Assembly (NCBI GenBank): GCA_958403395.1
Contig: CATXXF010000009.1
Coordinates: 1 to 55,905, forward strand
Source: an uncultured Collinsella sp.
GTDB taxonomy: Bacteria > Actinomycetota > Coriobacteriia > Coriobacteriales > Coriobacteriaceae
Direction of reading: 5' to 3'
Length of the DNA: 55,905 nt
The notes beneath the pieces are model-generated. The model had not been told where the DNA came from. It searched no databases and was given only the letters and a program-made list of their open reading frames with translations. Shown piece by piece: positions 42,979 to 52,406 of the stretch. Both the position numbers and the translations under genes were made by a program. The first letter of the stretch is position 1. Each line of letters starts with the position of its first letter.

Positions 42979-43743
42979 ATGCTGCTACCCGATTCCAAGA
43001 CCGAGCTCGTCCGCCGTGGCAACAAGGTCGTTTACGACCTGGGCGACAAGATCGTCAAGGTCTTTAACGAGACCAAGCCCGTCTCCGACGTGTTCAACGA
43101 GGCTTTGAATCTTGCCCGCATCAATGAGTGCGGCATCCGCAGCCCCAAGGCTCTCGAGGTTTCCCAGCTCGAGAACGCCAACGGCTGGGCGCTCGTGACC
43201 GAGAAGGTTCCGGGCACTACCCTTGCCGAGAAGATGACTGCCGAGCCCCAGCGCTTTGGTGAGTACCTCGAGATGTTCGTCGACCTCCAGATCGAGATCC
43301 ACGGCTACACCTCCCCGCTGCTTAACCGTCAGCGCGACAAGTTCGCCCGCATGATCGACAGCCTTGATCAGCTCAATGCCACCACGCGCTACAACCTTCA
43401 GGAGCGTCTGGACGGCATGACCAAGGAGTTCAAGGTCTGTCACGGCGACTTCAACCCCTCCAACGTCATCGTCGGCGACGACGGCCAGCTGTACGTCTGC
43501 GACTGGGCACATGCCACCCAGGGCTCCCCTGCTGCCGACGTTGCCACCACCTACCTGCTCTTTGCACTCAACAGCAAGGACCAGGCCGAGGCCTATCTGG
43601 AGCTCTACTGCGACCGCGCCGACATGCCCATGCAGGTCGTGCGTCAGTGGACGAGCATCGTCGCCGCTTCCGAGCTTGCTCGTAAGCGCAACGTGAACGA
43701 TGAGTTCCTGAAGAACTGGATCGACGTCGTCGATTATCAGTAA
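42979..43743 (+). CDS. Aminoglycoside/choline kinase-like phosphotransferase
   Basis: The 254-residue protein has the fold signature of the APH family. It shows an N-terminal KIVKVFN lysine strand, the catalytic HGDFNPSN at 155-162 (Brenner motif) and a CDWAHATQG segment at 174-182 in the place of the metal-binding DXD/DWE site. Members phosphorylate small alcohols or antibiotics. The substrate is unknown here and nothing points specifically to drug resistance. The ATG at 42979 has AAGGA upstream. It lies 88 bases after adhE on the same strand, with an imperfect terminator between, so co-expression is possible. Confidence 0.85.
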   Translation: MLLPDSKTELVRRGNKVVYDLGDKIVKVFNETKPVSDVFNEALNLARINECGIRSPKALEVSQLENANGWALVTEKVPGTTLAEKMTAEPQRFGEYLEMFVDLQIEIHGYTSPLLNRQRDKFARMIDSLDQLNATTRYNLQERLDGMTKEFKVCHGDFNPSNVIVGDDGQLYVCDWAHATQGSPAADVATTYLLFALNSKDQAEAYLELYCDRADMPMQVVRQWTSIVAASELARKRNVNDEFLKNWIDVVDYQ

Positions 43744-43778
43744 TATCTGAGCGATTTATTTCGCATCGGAGGCACAAA

Positions 43779-43819
43779 GGAAACCCCGCAGCTCGCATGG
43801 GCTGTGGGGTTTCCCTTTT
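43779..43819 (+). terminator. Terminator of the adhE-kinase unit
   Basis: GGAAACCCCGCAGC pairs with GCTGTGGGGTTTCC (14 bp, one G-U), followed by CTTTTG on the plus strand. It lies 36 bases after the kinase stop. Confidence 0.9.
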
Positions 43820-43847
43820 GGCGATTGAGCACGCCGGAAAGATAAAA

Positions 43848-43893
43848 GGACGGCTCCGCATCTCCCCGATCTGGAGAAATGCGGGGCCGTCCC
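43848..43893 (-). terminator. Terminator of proS
   Basis: On the minus strand GGACGGCCCCGCAT and ATGCGGAGCCGTCC form a long stem (one mismatch) with an inner TCTCC/GGAGA extension, followed by TTTTATC. It lies 30 bases after the proS stop and faces the plus-strand terminator. Confidence 0.88.
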
Positions 43894-43922
43894 GTATATC
43901 GAACTACAAGCGAAATCGCCGA

Positions 43923-45644
43923 TTAACGACGGGCCGCCTTCACAAGCTCGGCGACCTTGGCAACAACCTCGTCGATCGCCACATCCTCGCGCTCGCCCGT
44001 GGCACGGTCCTTGATCTCGACGGTGCCGTTCTTAAGGCCACGCTTACCGAGTACCACCTGATACGGGAAGCCCATAAGGTCGTTGTCGGCAAACTTAAAG
44101 CCGGGACGCTCATCGCGATCGTCGACGACAACCTCGATACCCTCGGCGCACAGGCCATCAACGATCTGCTCGCAGACGGAAGCGCACTCCTCCTTCTTGG
44201 GGTCGAGCGGAATCACCGCGACCTCGTACGGGGCAACGGAGACCGGCCAGACAATGCCGTGCTCGTCGTTGTGCTGCTCCACGACGGCAGCGAGCGAGCG
44301 GGACACACCAACGCCGTAGCAACCCATGATAAGCGGCTTCTCCTTGCCGTCCTCGTCCATAAAGGTGGCCCCCATGGCCTCAGAGTACTTGGTGCCCAAC
44401 TGGAAGACCTGGGAAACCTCGATGCCGCGAGCAGCAGAGAGCGGCTTGCCGCAGTGAGGGCAGGGATCGCCGGCGACGACTGTGACCAGGTCTGCCCACT
44501 CGTCGACGGTAAAGTCGCGCTCGGGGCAGGCACCGGTAAAGTGATAATCGACCTCGTTGGCACCGCAGGCCCACTGCTTGGACTCACGCAGACTCTCATC
44601 GCACACCAGACGAATGCCCTCGGGCAGGTTGACCGGTCCGATAAAGCCCTTGTGCAGGCCGTTCGCTTGAAGCTCCTCGTCGGTCATCATGCGATAACCC
44701 TTGCCAAAAACATGCTCGGCCTTGCAGTCATTGAGCTCGTGGTCGCCCGGGACAATGGCCACGACCGGCTTGCCCTCGGCGTCGATGAGCGCCAGCGACT
44801 TGCGCGTACCGTTCTCGGGGAAGCCGAAGAACTTGGCGACGGCCTCGATGGTGCCCATGCCCGGAGTCTCGACCTTGGTGAGCGTGCCGTCGCCGGGGCC
44901 CTCGGTCACAACGACCTTGGTGCTTGCAGCCTCATCATCGGCAGCAAAGCCGCAATCGTCGCAATACACGAGCGAAGCCTCGCCGGCATCGGCCAGAGCC
45001 ATGTACTCGACGGAGGTATCGCCGCCGATCTCGCCGGAGTCGGCGACAACGGGCAGAGCCTTGATGTAGCAGCGTTCGCAGATGTTGGCGTAGGCCTGCT
45101 TCATCTTGTCGTACTCCTCCTGCAGGCTCTCCTGCGTGGCAGAGAAGCTGTAGGCATCCTTCATGATGAACTCACGGCCGCGCATCAGGCCAAAGCGGGG
45201 ACGGAACTCATCGCGGAACTTGTCCTGAATGTGGTACAGGTTGACGGGCAGCTGCTTATAGGAGCGCAGCTCGTTGCGCACCAGGGCCGTGACGGTCTCC
45301 TCGTGCGTGGGGCCCAGCACAAACTCGCGACCATGACGGTCGTCAAAGCGCACGAGCTCCTTGCCATAGGCATCGATGCGGCCGGACTCACGCCACAGCT
45401 CGGCATCGACCATAATAGGCATCATAAGCTCCTGGGCGCCGGCAGCGTCCATCTCGTCGCGCACGATGTTCTCGATCTTGCGGATCGAGCGCCAAGCAAG
45501 CGGCAGGTAGGAATACAGGCCGGCGGCCTCCTTGCGGATCATGCCGGCACGGAGCAGCAGGCGGTGACTGGCGAGCTCAGCGTCCGCCGGATCCTCTTTA
45601 AGCGTCGGCGCATAGAGCTTAGACATATACATTGCTCGGGTCAT
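43923..45644 (-). CDS. proS: Prolyl-tRNA synthetase
   Basis: ProRS charges tRNA-Pro. The 573-residue bacterial-type enzyme has the class II motifs (AGLYSYLPLAWRSIRKIE, then RDEFRPRFGLMRGREFIMKDAYSF). An inserted YbaK-like editing domain lies in the middle (about 225-390). GCYGVGVSRSLAAVVEQ and a C-terminal anticodon-binding domain follow. The ATG at 45644 immediately follows the ispG stop (TAAATG) with GAGGAG upstream. It ends the rpsB-proS block, as in many Firmicutes and Coriobacteria. Confidence 0.97.
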   Translation of the reverse strand: MTRAMYMSKLYAPTLKEDPADAELASHRLLLRAGMIRKEAAGLYSYLPLAWRSIRKIENIVRDEMDAAGAQELMMPIMVDAELWRESGRIDAYGKELVRFDDRHGREFVLGPTHEETVTALVRNELRSYKQLPVNLYHIQDKFRDEFRPRFGLMRGREFIMKDAYSFSATQESLQEEYDKMKQAYANICERCYIKALPVVADSGEIGGDTSVEYMALADAGEASLVYCDDCGFAADDEAASTKVVVTEGPGDGTLTKVETPGMGTIEAVAKFFGFPENGTRKSLALIDAEGKPVVAIVPGDHELNDCKAEHVFGKGYRMMTDEELQANGLHKGFIGPVNLPEGIRLVCDESLRESKQWACGANEVDYHFTGACPERDFTVDEWADLVTVVAGDPCPHCGKPLSAARGIEVSQVFQLGTKYSEAMGATFMDEDGKEKPLIMGCYGVGVSRSLAAVVEQHNDEHGIVWPVSVAPYEVAVIPLDPKKEECASVCEQIVDGLCAEGIEVVVDDRDERPGFKFADNDLMGFPYQVVLGKRGLKNGTVEIKDRATGEREDVAIDEVVAKVAELVKAARR

Positions 45645-46727
45645 TTATTTCTCCTCAATAAGCTTGTCGACCTCGGCCATAAGCGCGTCGACAATTTGGT
45701 CCTCAGCTACTTTACCAATGATCTGGCCATGCGAAAAGAGCAAGGCCTGACCACGTCCGCAAGCAACGCCCAGGTCGGCATCAGAAGCCTCACCGGGGCC
45801 ATTAACGGCACACCCCATGACGGCAATCGAAAGCGGCGCGGCATAGTTCTTAAGCCGCTCGGTTACTTCCTCGGCGATTGCAATCAGGTTAACCTGGCAG
45901 CGGGCGCACGTGGGGCACGAGACAATCTCGGGACCACGGCGACGCAGGCCCAGAGACTGCAAAATGCCCCAGGCGACCGGCGGCTCCTCGACCGGATCGG
46001 CCGTGAGCGAGACGCGCATGGTGTCACCGATACCCTCAGACAGCAGGATACCAAGGCCCACCGAGCTCTTGATGGTGCCCTGTAGCTTGGTACCTGCCTC
46101 GGTTACGCCCAGGTGAAGCGGAACGTGGGGAATCTCACGCGATAGGGCTCGATAGGTATCGAGCGTCGTTTGCACGCTATGGGCCTTAGCCGAAAGCACA
46201 ATGTTCGTAAAGCCGCGGTCTTCAAAATGCTTGACGAAACGCTCGCTCGACATCACGAGCTTTTCGGGCTGCGTGAGGTCGTCGCGCTCGGCGATATCCT
46301 GCTCAAGCGAACCGGCATTGACGCCGATACGAATTGCGCAGCCCGCGGCACCCGCAGCATCGATCACCGCGTCAACCTTGGCCCAATCGCCGATATTACC
46401 GGGATTGATGCGCAGCTTGGCAGCACCGGCCTCAACGGCACCAATGGCGAGCTTATGGTTAAAGTGGATATCGGCGACAATCGGAACCGGAGACTCGGCG
46501 CAGATGGTGCGGAAACCCTCAAGCGCGGCCTCGGTGGGCACGCTCACGCGCACGATATCGCAGCCAGCCTGCGCCAAAGCACGCACTTGCGCAAGCGTTG
46601 CCTGGGCATCAGCGGTATCGGTGCAGGTCATGGATTGGACCACCACCGGCGCGCCGCCACCGATCTGCACGCCGCCCACATGCACGGGGCGCGTCAGCTC
46701 GCGCGGCAAAGGATGGGATAAAGACAA
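45645..46727 (-). CDS. ispG: 4-hydroxy-3-methylbut-2-enyl diphosphate synthase (IspG)
   Basis: IspG is the [4Fe-4S] enzyme of the MEP isoprenoid pathway that forms HMBPP. The 360-residue protein has VHVGGVQIGGGAPVVVQSM, LRINPGNIG and the cluster cysteines in VSCPTCARCQVN. It ends with GCAVNGPGEASDADLGVACG. No ATG fits; the TTG at 46727 with GGGGAG eight bases upstream is the likely start. Dxr of the same pathway lies two genes upstream. Confidence 0.95.
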   Translation of the reverse strand: MSLSHPLPRELTRPVHVGGVQIGGGAPVVVQSMTCTDTADAQATLAQVRALAQAGCDIVRVSVPTEAALEGFRTICAESPVPIVADIHFNHKLAIGAVEAGAAKLRINPGNIGDWAKVDAVIDAAGAAGCAIRIGVNAGSLEQDIAERDDLTQPEKLVMSSERFVKHFEDRGFTNIVLSAKAHSVQTTLDTYRALSREIPHVPLHLGVTEAGTKLQGTIKSSVGLGILLSEGIGDTMRVSLTADPVEEPPVAWGILQSLGLRRRGPEIVSCPTCARCQVNLIAIAEEVTERLKNYAAPLSIAVMGCAVNGPGEASDADLGVACGRGQALLFSHGQIIGKVAEDQIVDALMAEVDKLIEEK

Positions 46728-46740
46728 TCCAAACACTCCC

Positions 46741-48102
46741 CTACAGAATAAATCGAAGGATGTCGGAACGAAGCATATAGATAAACAGCAGCGCAAAGAG
46801 CGCGATGCCCACATAGCTCACGATCGTCTGAACCTTGAGCGGCAGCTCGCGGCCCGCGATCTTTTGAATGATCTCGATGATTAGCTTGCCGCCATCGAGT
46901 GGTGGGATGGGCAGCAGGTTCATAAAGCCAAGCGAGAACGAAATGAGCGCGGCAAACGACAGGAACGTTACGGGGCCGGCAGCTGCCGCCTGCGAGGACA
47001 TGACGCTGATGCCCACGATCGAGGAGGACTGGTCGAGAACCTCCATCGTATGTTGCGGTTGCAGCAGGCGCATCACGCCCTCCGCTGTCTGCACGACATA
47101 GGAGAATGACAGGCGCGCCGACATGATGGGATCCAAATGGACCACCTGCGTAGAGGCATAAACGCCCAAACGCTCGTCCTCCTTGAGCGCGACCGAGGTC
47201 GAAAGATGCTTGCCATCGCGCTGATACTCAATGGCAATATCGTCCTTGCCGGCGGCCGCTCCGATCGCATCGTATACGTCCATCCAGGAAGAGCACGACA
47301 CGCCATCGACACTAAGAATCGTGTCGCCGGCCTCGATGCCCGCCTTGGCAGCAATGGAACCCTCGTCGACCTGACCGATCACATTGCTATCGACCGGCAC
47401 CGATACGCCGGCGATAGAGTAGATACTCATAAGGAGCAAAAAGCCCGTCAGGATATTGACGACAATGCCCGCGAGCAACATAAAGGCGCGCTTGAGAAAA
47501 CCCTGGCCAAGATAGGTGTGCGAGCGCTCTTGCGCAAGGAACTCGGCCTTATCGCACGGCAGCTCCCATACGTCGCCCTCGGCAGTCGCATGCTCGCGAT
47601 CAAACCGACACCCGTCAAAGGTGGTGTAGCCCGCCTCATCGCGCGGCAGCGTCTGATACTTGTTGGGGTAATAGCTCGGCGAGGGCTTCTCCCCCTCCTC
47701 GTACCAAGGAGCGATGGAACCCCACCCCAGCAGCAAGGCACAGGCCTCGAGCACGTCCTCCTCGGGAAGTTCGAGCTCAGCGGCAAGGTCGACCACGGTC
47801 ACGCGACCATGACGATAGATCGCCGCAAGCACGCGGTCGGCACACGAGACATTGGTCGGGTCCATACCGCAGATAGCAGCATAACCACCCAGCAGCAGCG
47901 GTGTCACGCCAAACTTGGTACCGATGCGACGCGACGTATGATGGATGTCAAAACGGCACGGCAGGCCCAAAAAGAACTCGGTCACACGGACGCCGCAGGC
48001 ACGCGCGGCCAAAAAGTGGCCGCCCTCGTGCAAAAACACGAGGACGGAAAGCATCAGAAGGCCCCAAAAGACCGATGAGAGAACGCTCAGAACAGTATCC
48101 AT
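46741..48102 (-). CDS. rseP: RIP zinc metalloprotease (RseP family) with inserted winged-helix-like segment
   Basis: RseP-type site-2 proteases cut transmembrane segments inside the membrane. The 453-residue protein has the zinc motif HEGGH (25-29), a central PDZ domain (AGIEAGDTILSVDGV), and the third-ligand region NLLPIPPLDGGKL near the C-terminus. Between the GGYAAICGMD loop and the next membrane helix lie about 115 extra residues (about 80-195). They contain a winged-helix-like pattern, VLAAIYRHGRVTVVDLAAEL then LPEEDVLEACALL. The ATG at 48102 was chosen, although the AAGGA upstream is rather far. It lies between dxr and ispG, the usual place. Confidence 0.92.
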   Translation of the reverse strand: MDTVLSVLSSVFWGLLMLSVLVFLHEGGHFLAARACGVRVTEFFLGLPCRFDIHHTSRRIGTKFGVTPLLLGGYAAICGMDPTNVSCADRVLAAIYRHGRVTVVDLAAELELPEEDVLEACALLLGWGSIAPWYEEGEKPSPSYYPNKYQTLPRDEAGYTTFDGCRFDREHATAEGDVWELPCDKAEFLAQERSHTYLGQGFLKRAFMLLAGIVVNILTGFLLLMSIYSIAGVSVPVDSNVIGQVDEGSIAAKAGIEAGDTILSVDGVSCSSWMDVYDAIGAAAGKDDIAIEYQRDGKHLSTSVALKEDERLGVYASTQVVHLDPIMSARLSFSYVVQTAEGVMRLLQPQHTMEVLDQSSSIVGISVMSSQAAAAGPVTFLSFAALISFSLGFMNLLPIPPLDGGKLIIEIIQKIAGRELPLKVQTIVSYVGIALFALLFIYMLRSDILRFIL

Positions 48103-48126
48103 AAAACGAAAAAGCAATCCTTATGG

Positions 48127-49314
48127 TTAGGAATGGGTTGCGGCGAGCACCAGCGCGGCCTTTTCGCGCGCCCAGGCATCGATGTCGCGAAGCTGCTCAA
48201 ACGAGGTAACCGCCTGCGTGTCATGCGCATCCATGCAGGATTCCACAACGCGGTCGATATCGGTAAAGCTGCAGCCGTCGTGTAGGAACGCATCGACCGC
48301 GACCTCGTTGGCCGCATTAAGCACGCACGGCATGGTGCCACCCGTCTTGCCGGCACGCTCGGCCAGCGCCAGGCAGCGGAACGTGTCCATATCGGCGGCA
48401 TCAAAGGTGAGCTGCCCCAGCTCTCGAAAATCCAGACGAGGCGCCGGAGTGTCCCAACGCTCGGGATACGAGAAGGCAAACTGAATGGGAATGCGCATAT
48501 CGGAGGCGCCAAGGTGTGCCATCACGGAGCCATCCGCATACTCGACCATTGAGTGGATCTTGGACTGGCGCTGCACGACCACGTTGATAAAGTCGAGGTC
48601 GCAACCGAACAGGTGCATTGCCTCGATACGCTCCAGGCCCTTGTTCATGAGGGTGGCGGAGTCAATCGTGATCTTAGCGCCCATGGCCCACGTGGGATGT
48701 GCCAACGCATCGGCGCGTGTTACGCGATCGAGCTCATCGCGCGTACGGCCAAAGAACGGACCGCCCGAGCAGGTGAGCCAAATGCAGTGGGCCTCGCGCG
48801 GATTCTCCCCCAGATAGCACTGGTAGATGGCGGAGTGCTCGGAGTCGACCGGAATGAGCTGGCCAGGCTGTGCCAGCGGCATCAGCAGGTCGCCACCGAC
48901 AACGAGGGACTCCTTGTTAGCAAGTGCAAGACGCTTGTTCGAGGTCAGGGCCGCATGGCTCGCTTCGAGCCCGGCAGCACCCACAATAGCGACGAGCACG
49001 CAGTCGACATCGTCGCGGCGCGCGAGCTCACAAACCGCCTGCGCACCAACACCGAGCTCCGTGCCCTCGGGAAGTTCCTGCAGCACGACGTCCGCACCGT
49101 GGGCGGCGTCGGCGACGGCAACGGCCGGAACCGAGAACTCGCGGGCGGCGGCAACGAGCTCCGAGGTGCTGGAATTGACGGACAGCGCCGTCACCTGCAG
49201 TCGATCGGCATGCTGACGGCACACATCGAGTGCCTGCGTGCCGATAGAACCCGTACAGCCCAGAATGGCAACGCGAAGGCGCCCATCGGGGCCATACGAC
49301 GTCTGGAATGACAT
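48127..49314 (-). CDS. dxr: 1-deoxy-D-xylulose 5-phosphate reductoisomerase
   Basis: Dxr makes MEP from DXP, the committed step of the MEP pathway. The 395-residue protein has the NADPH loop LGCTGSIGTQALDV, then LANKESLVVGG, VDSEHSAIYQCY, and TCSGGPFFGRTRDEL. MNKGLERIEAMHLFG binds substrate. The ATG at 49314 overlaps the cdsA stop (TAATG). Confidence 0.97.
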   Translation of the reverse strand: MSFQTSYGPDGRLRVAILGCTGSIGTQALDVCRQHADRLQVTALSVNSSTSELVAAAREFSVPAVAVADAAHGADVVLQELPEGTELGVGAQAVCELARRDDVDCVLVAIVGAAGLEASHAALTSNKRLALANKESLVVGGDLLMPLAQPGQLIPVDSEHSAIYQCYLGENPREAHCIWLTCSGGPFFGRTRDELDRVTRADALAHPTWAMGAKITIDSATLMNKGLERIEAMHLFGCDLDFINVVVQRQSKIHSMVEYADGSVMAHLGASDMRIPIQFAFSYPERWDTPAPRLDFRELGQLTFDAADMDTFRCLALAERAGKTGGTMPCVLNAANEVAVDAFLHDGCSFTDIDRVVESCMDAHDTQAVTSFEQLRDIDAWAREKAALVLAATHS

Positions 49315-50228
49315 TACAGCACGCCTCCGATCATCAAAAGCAGCTGCGCGGTAATGCAGCCAAAGATAAGCGAGTCGCTACGGTCGAGCATGCCGCCATG
49401 GCCCGGGATAAGATTGCCGGAATCCTTGACGCCCACGCCACGCTTGATGCGCGACTCGATGAGGTCGCCAATAACGCCCAGGATGGACACGACCAAACCG
49501 CACAGCAGCGCATAGGGTAAGCTCAGCTTATAGAAATGCGTCGCCCACAAAATGAGCCAGATGAGCACCGAGCCCAAGATGCCGCCGAAAAAGCCTTCCC
49601 AGCTCTTTTTGGGAGAGATCTTGGGGACCATCTTGTGCTTGCCGATACGACTACCCACGATATAGGCAAACGAATCAGAGACCCAGAGAGACGCGCAAAC
49701 ACCCACCGAAAGCAGGGCGCCGGCAAAACCGGGCACGGCATCGCGCAACAGCACGATGGCCGACAGCATAAAACCGGTGTAGATGGGACCCATGAGCGTT
49801 ACGGCTACATCGGATATGCGGGTACGCGGCGACCAGACATACCAAATGCCCACCGCAAGCATCAGAGCAAAAAGCAGGGCATTCAACAGCAGCGAGTCAC
49901 CCAGTGCCGAGAGCGGAAAGAGCACGGCGGCAGCGATACCCAGGCGCTCGTTGGCCACTTTGCCATCGAGTTTCGTCATGCGAAAGAACTCATAGCAGCA
50001 CAAGCCGCTCATGACGGACACAAAGATAGCCGTAGGCACGATACCCAAAACCAGACACAGGATAAAGACGACGGCATAGACGATACCGGCAGCAGCACGG
50101 GTGAAAAAACCATCCAGCCATGAGCCGCTGCCGCCCTTCGCAGCACGTGCCTTGGAAGCAGCGGCCCTGCGCACAGGTGTCGAAGAGGCAGGCGCCTTGG
50201 GAGCAGTTGCCTTGGGACGATCAGACAC
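49314..50228 (-). CDS. cdsA: Phosphatidate cytidylyltransferase
   Basis: CdsA makes CDP-diacylglycerol, the precursor used by PgsA. The 304-residue membrane protein has the family signature SRIKRGVGVKDSGNLIPGHG followed by GMLDRSDS near the C-terminus, with about seven hydrophobic helices before it. The first 40 residues are a basic, Ala/Pro/Lys-rich extension. The start is GTG. Confidence 0.96.
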   Translation of the reverse strand: MSDRPKATAPKAPASSTPVRRAAASKARAAKGGSGSWLDGFFTRAAAGIVYAVVFILCLVLGIVPTAIFVSVMSGLCCYEFFRMTKLDGKVANERLGIAAAVLFPLSALGDSLLLNALLFALMLAVGIWYVWSPRTRISDVAVTLMGPIYTGFMLSAIVLLRDAVPGFAGALLSVGVCASLWVSDSFAYIVGSRIGKHKMVPKISPKKSWEGFFGGILGSVLIWLILWATHFYKLSLPYALLCGLVVSILGVIGDLIESRIKRGVGVKDSGNLIPGHGGMLDRSDSLIFGCITAQLLLMIGGVL

Positions 50229-50230
50229 GA

Positions 50231-51025
50231 TTAAGCCTCCTCGGTCTTACTCAGTCCACCAAACCTACGGTCGCGGCCCTGATAAGCCAAGATAGCCTCA
50301 ACAAGACCCCAGCGATCAAAGTCGGGCCAATAGGTATCGGTGACATAAAACTCGGCATAAGCGACCTGCCACAGCAGATAGTTCGAAAGGCGCAGCTCGC
50401 CCGAGGTACGAATAACGAGCTCGGGGTCGGGAAGACCGGCGGTGTACAGGTGCGACGCCACCATATCGTCATCAATTGCGGCAGGATCGATCTTACCGGC
50501 GGCAACGTCGAGTGCGATCTGACGGACAGCGCGGGTAATCTCGGCACGCGCGCCGTAGTTGACGGCAAGCGCCAGCGTCATACCGGTGTGATCGGCGCAC
50601 TCGGCAAGACCGCGTTCAAAAACGTCGCGGGTCTTCTTGGGCAGCGCGGAAATATCACCCAAAAAGACAACGCGCACGTTTTCGCGCTTCAGAAGCGGCA
50701 ACTCGTCGATGAACGTCTTGGCAAACAGGTGCATCAAGACGTTGACCTCATGCTGCGGGCGGTTCCAGTTTTCGGTAGAAAACGCATAGGCCGAAAGCAC
50801 GTCGACGCCCAGGCGCACGCAGGCGGTAATGATCTCGCGCAGCGAGACGATACCCGCCTTGTGGCCCTCAGTGCGTGCAAGACCGCGCGACGTGGCCCAA
50901 CGACCGTTGCCGTCCATGATGCACGAGATATGGTGCGGAATGTTATTGAGGTCAAGGTCGGAAAAACCGACGCCCGCAGGGGCGTCGGCAAAGTACTCGG
51001 CCAGTTTATGCTCGTCGTATTGCAC
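50231..51025 (-). CDS. uppS: Isoprenyl transferase (undecaprenyl diphosphate synthase)
   Basis: UppS builds the C55 lipid carrier of cell-wall synthesis from FPP and IPP. The 264-residue cis-prenyltransferase has ISCIMDGNGRWATSRGLART with the catalytic aspartate, AYAFSTENWNRP, and the C-terminal DPELVIRTSGELRLSNYLLWQ. The start is GTG, just after the frr stop. Confidence 0.97.
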   Translation of the reverse strand: MQYDEHKLAEYFADAPAGVGFSDLDLNNIPHHISCIMDGNGRWATSRGLARTEGHKAGIVSLREIITACVRLGVDVLSAYAFSTENWNRPQHEVNVLMHLFAKTFIDELPLLKRENVRVVFLGDISALPKKTRDVFERGLAECADHTGMTLALAVNYGARAEITRAVRQIALDVAAGKIDPAAIDDDMVASHLYTAGLPDPELVIRTSGELRLSNYLLWQVAYAEFYVTDTYWPDFDRWGLVEAILAYQGRDRRFGGLSKTEEA

Positions 51026-51026
51026 C

Positions 51027-51563
51027 TTAGATCTCCATGACCTCGGCTTCTTTTTCCTTCAGAAGCTCCTCGACCTTGGCGACATACTCATCGGTGTGCT
51101 TCTGGACCTTAGCCTGCTCGCGACGGACATCGTCCTCGGTGAGCTCCTCATCGCGCTCGAGCTTGTTGTTGAAGTCGCGACGGATGTTACGGATAGACAC
51201 CTTGGCCTGCTCAGCGTACTCGCGGCACTCCTTGACGAGCTCGCGACGGCGCTCCTCGGTGGGAGCCGGGAACGGCAGACGAACCACGGTGCCATCGGAG
51301 TTGGGGGTAATACCCAGATCGGAAGCGCCGATGGCCTTGACGATAGCGTTGATGAGTGCCTTGTCCCACGGCTCGATGAGCAGCATGTGGGCCTCGGGGG
51401 TCTTGACGGCGGCAACCTGCGTGACCGGCGTGGGAACACCGTAATAATCGACGGTGATGTCGGACAGAATGTTGGCATTGGCGCGGCCGGTACGGACCTT
51501 GGAGAAGTTATGCTTGAGGGACTCGAGCGACTTGTCCATGTGGGCGGTGATGTTCTCTGCCAT
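51027..51563 (-). CDS. frr: Ribosome recycling factor
   Basis: RRF splits post-termination ribosomes with EF-G. The 178-residue protein has KVRTGRANANILSDITVDYYGVPTP near the start of helix 1, then LGITPNSDGTVVRLPFPAPTEERR and a long C-terminal helix. It follows pyrH by 2 bases, the universal pyrH-frr pair. Confidence 0.97.
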   Translation of the reverse strand: MAENITAHMDKSLESLKHNFSKVRTGRANANILSDITVDYYGVPTPVTQVAAVKTPEAHMLLIEPWDKALINAIVKAIGASDLGITPNSDGTVVRLPFPAPTEERRRELVKECREYAEQAKVSIRNIRRDFNNKLERDEELTEDDVRREQAKVQKHTDEYVAKVEELLKEKEAEVMEI

Positions 51564-51565
51564 GC

Positions 51566-52288
51566 TTAATCCTCCTGATAGACGAGCGTGCCGACGGGCT
51601 CACCCGAAAGCGCGCGCTTGACGGTGTCCTCGCCATCGATGTTGAGGACCAAAATCGGCATACGGTTGTCCTGGCACAGTGCCGTAGCCGTGGAATCCAT
51701 AACCTGCAGACCGCGGACGAGAACCTCGTGATAGGTAATCTTGTCAAAACGGACGGCATCAGCGCACTTGACGGGATCCTTGTCGTAGATGCCGTCAACC
51801 TTGGTGGCTTTAATCAGAATCTCGGCGCCGATCTCGCACGCACGAAGAGCCGCGGCGGTGTCGGTCGTAAAGTACGGATTGCCCGAACCGGCGGCAAAAA
51901 TAACGACGTTGCCCTTGGAAAGGTGGTTGATGGCGCGACGGCGAATATAGGGCTCGCAGATCTCGTTCATCTGGATAGCGCTCATCACGCGGCAGGGAAC
52001 ATCGTTATGCTCGAAGGCATCCTGCAGGGCGAGCGCGTTCATAACGGTTGCCAGCATGCCCATGTAGTCGGCCTGAGCACGCTCCATGCCACCGGCAGCG
52101 CCTGCCATGCCGCGGAAAATATTGCCGCCGCCGACAACGACGCCGACCTCATGGCCAACGGCGAGCAGCTCCTTGACCTGCTTAGCAAGATGGTCGGTAA
52201 CCTTGGGGTCGATGCCATATTGGCCGTCGCCCATCAGCGCTTCGCCGGAAAGCTTAAGAAGCACGCGTTTATATCGGATGTCGGACAA
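51566..52288 (-). CDS. pyrH: UMP kinase
   Basis: PyrH phosphorylates UMP to UDP, the step following PyrF. The 240-residue amino-acid-kinase-fold protein shows LLKLSGEALMGD, VVVGGGNIFRG, FAAGSGNPYFTTDTAAALRA and a C-terminal HEVLVRGLQVMDSTATALCQD. The start is TTG with AAAGGAGG seven bases upstream. A terminator separates it from tsf; a weak extended -10 lies about 40 bases upstream. Confidence 0.97.
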   Translation of the reverse strand: MSDIRYKRVLLKLSGEALMGDGQYGIDPKVTDHLAKQVKELLAVGHEVGVVVGGGNIFRGMAGAAGGMERAQADYMGMLATVMNALALQDAFEHNDVPCRVMSAIQMNEICEPYIRRRAINHLSKGNVVIFAAGSGNPYFTTDTAAALRACEIGAEILIKATKVDGIYDKDPVKCADAVRFDKITYHEVLVRGLQVMDSTATALCQDNRMPILVLNIDGEDTVKRALSGEPVGTLVYQED

Positions 52289-52348
52289 AGCGATCCTCCT
52301 TTAGATTGAACTTTCAACATTCTATCAAAGGCTCTAAGAAGAGCCATG

Positions 52349-52383
52349 AAAAAGCAGGCTGTGAGTAAAACCCACAGCCTGCT
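52349..52383 (-). terminator. Terminator of rpsB-tsf
   Basis: On the minus strand GCAGGCTGTGGG and the matching CTCACAGCCTGC form a stem of about 10 bp, followed by TTTTTC. It lies 24 bases after the tsf stop. Confidence 0.92.
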
Positions 52384-52406
52384 CATTACCAGCTACAAGA
52401 GCTTAT

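Noticed and set aside
42979..43743. Calling the kinase-like gene an aminoglycoside resistance gene
   Set aside because: Only the general APH/choline kinase fold is visible; its composition resembles the core genome and nothing indicates the substrate.
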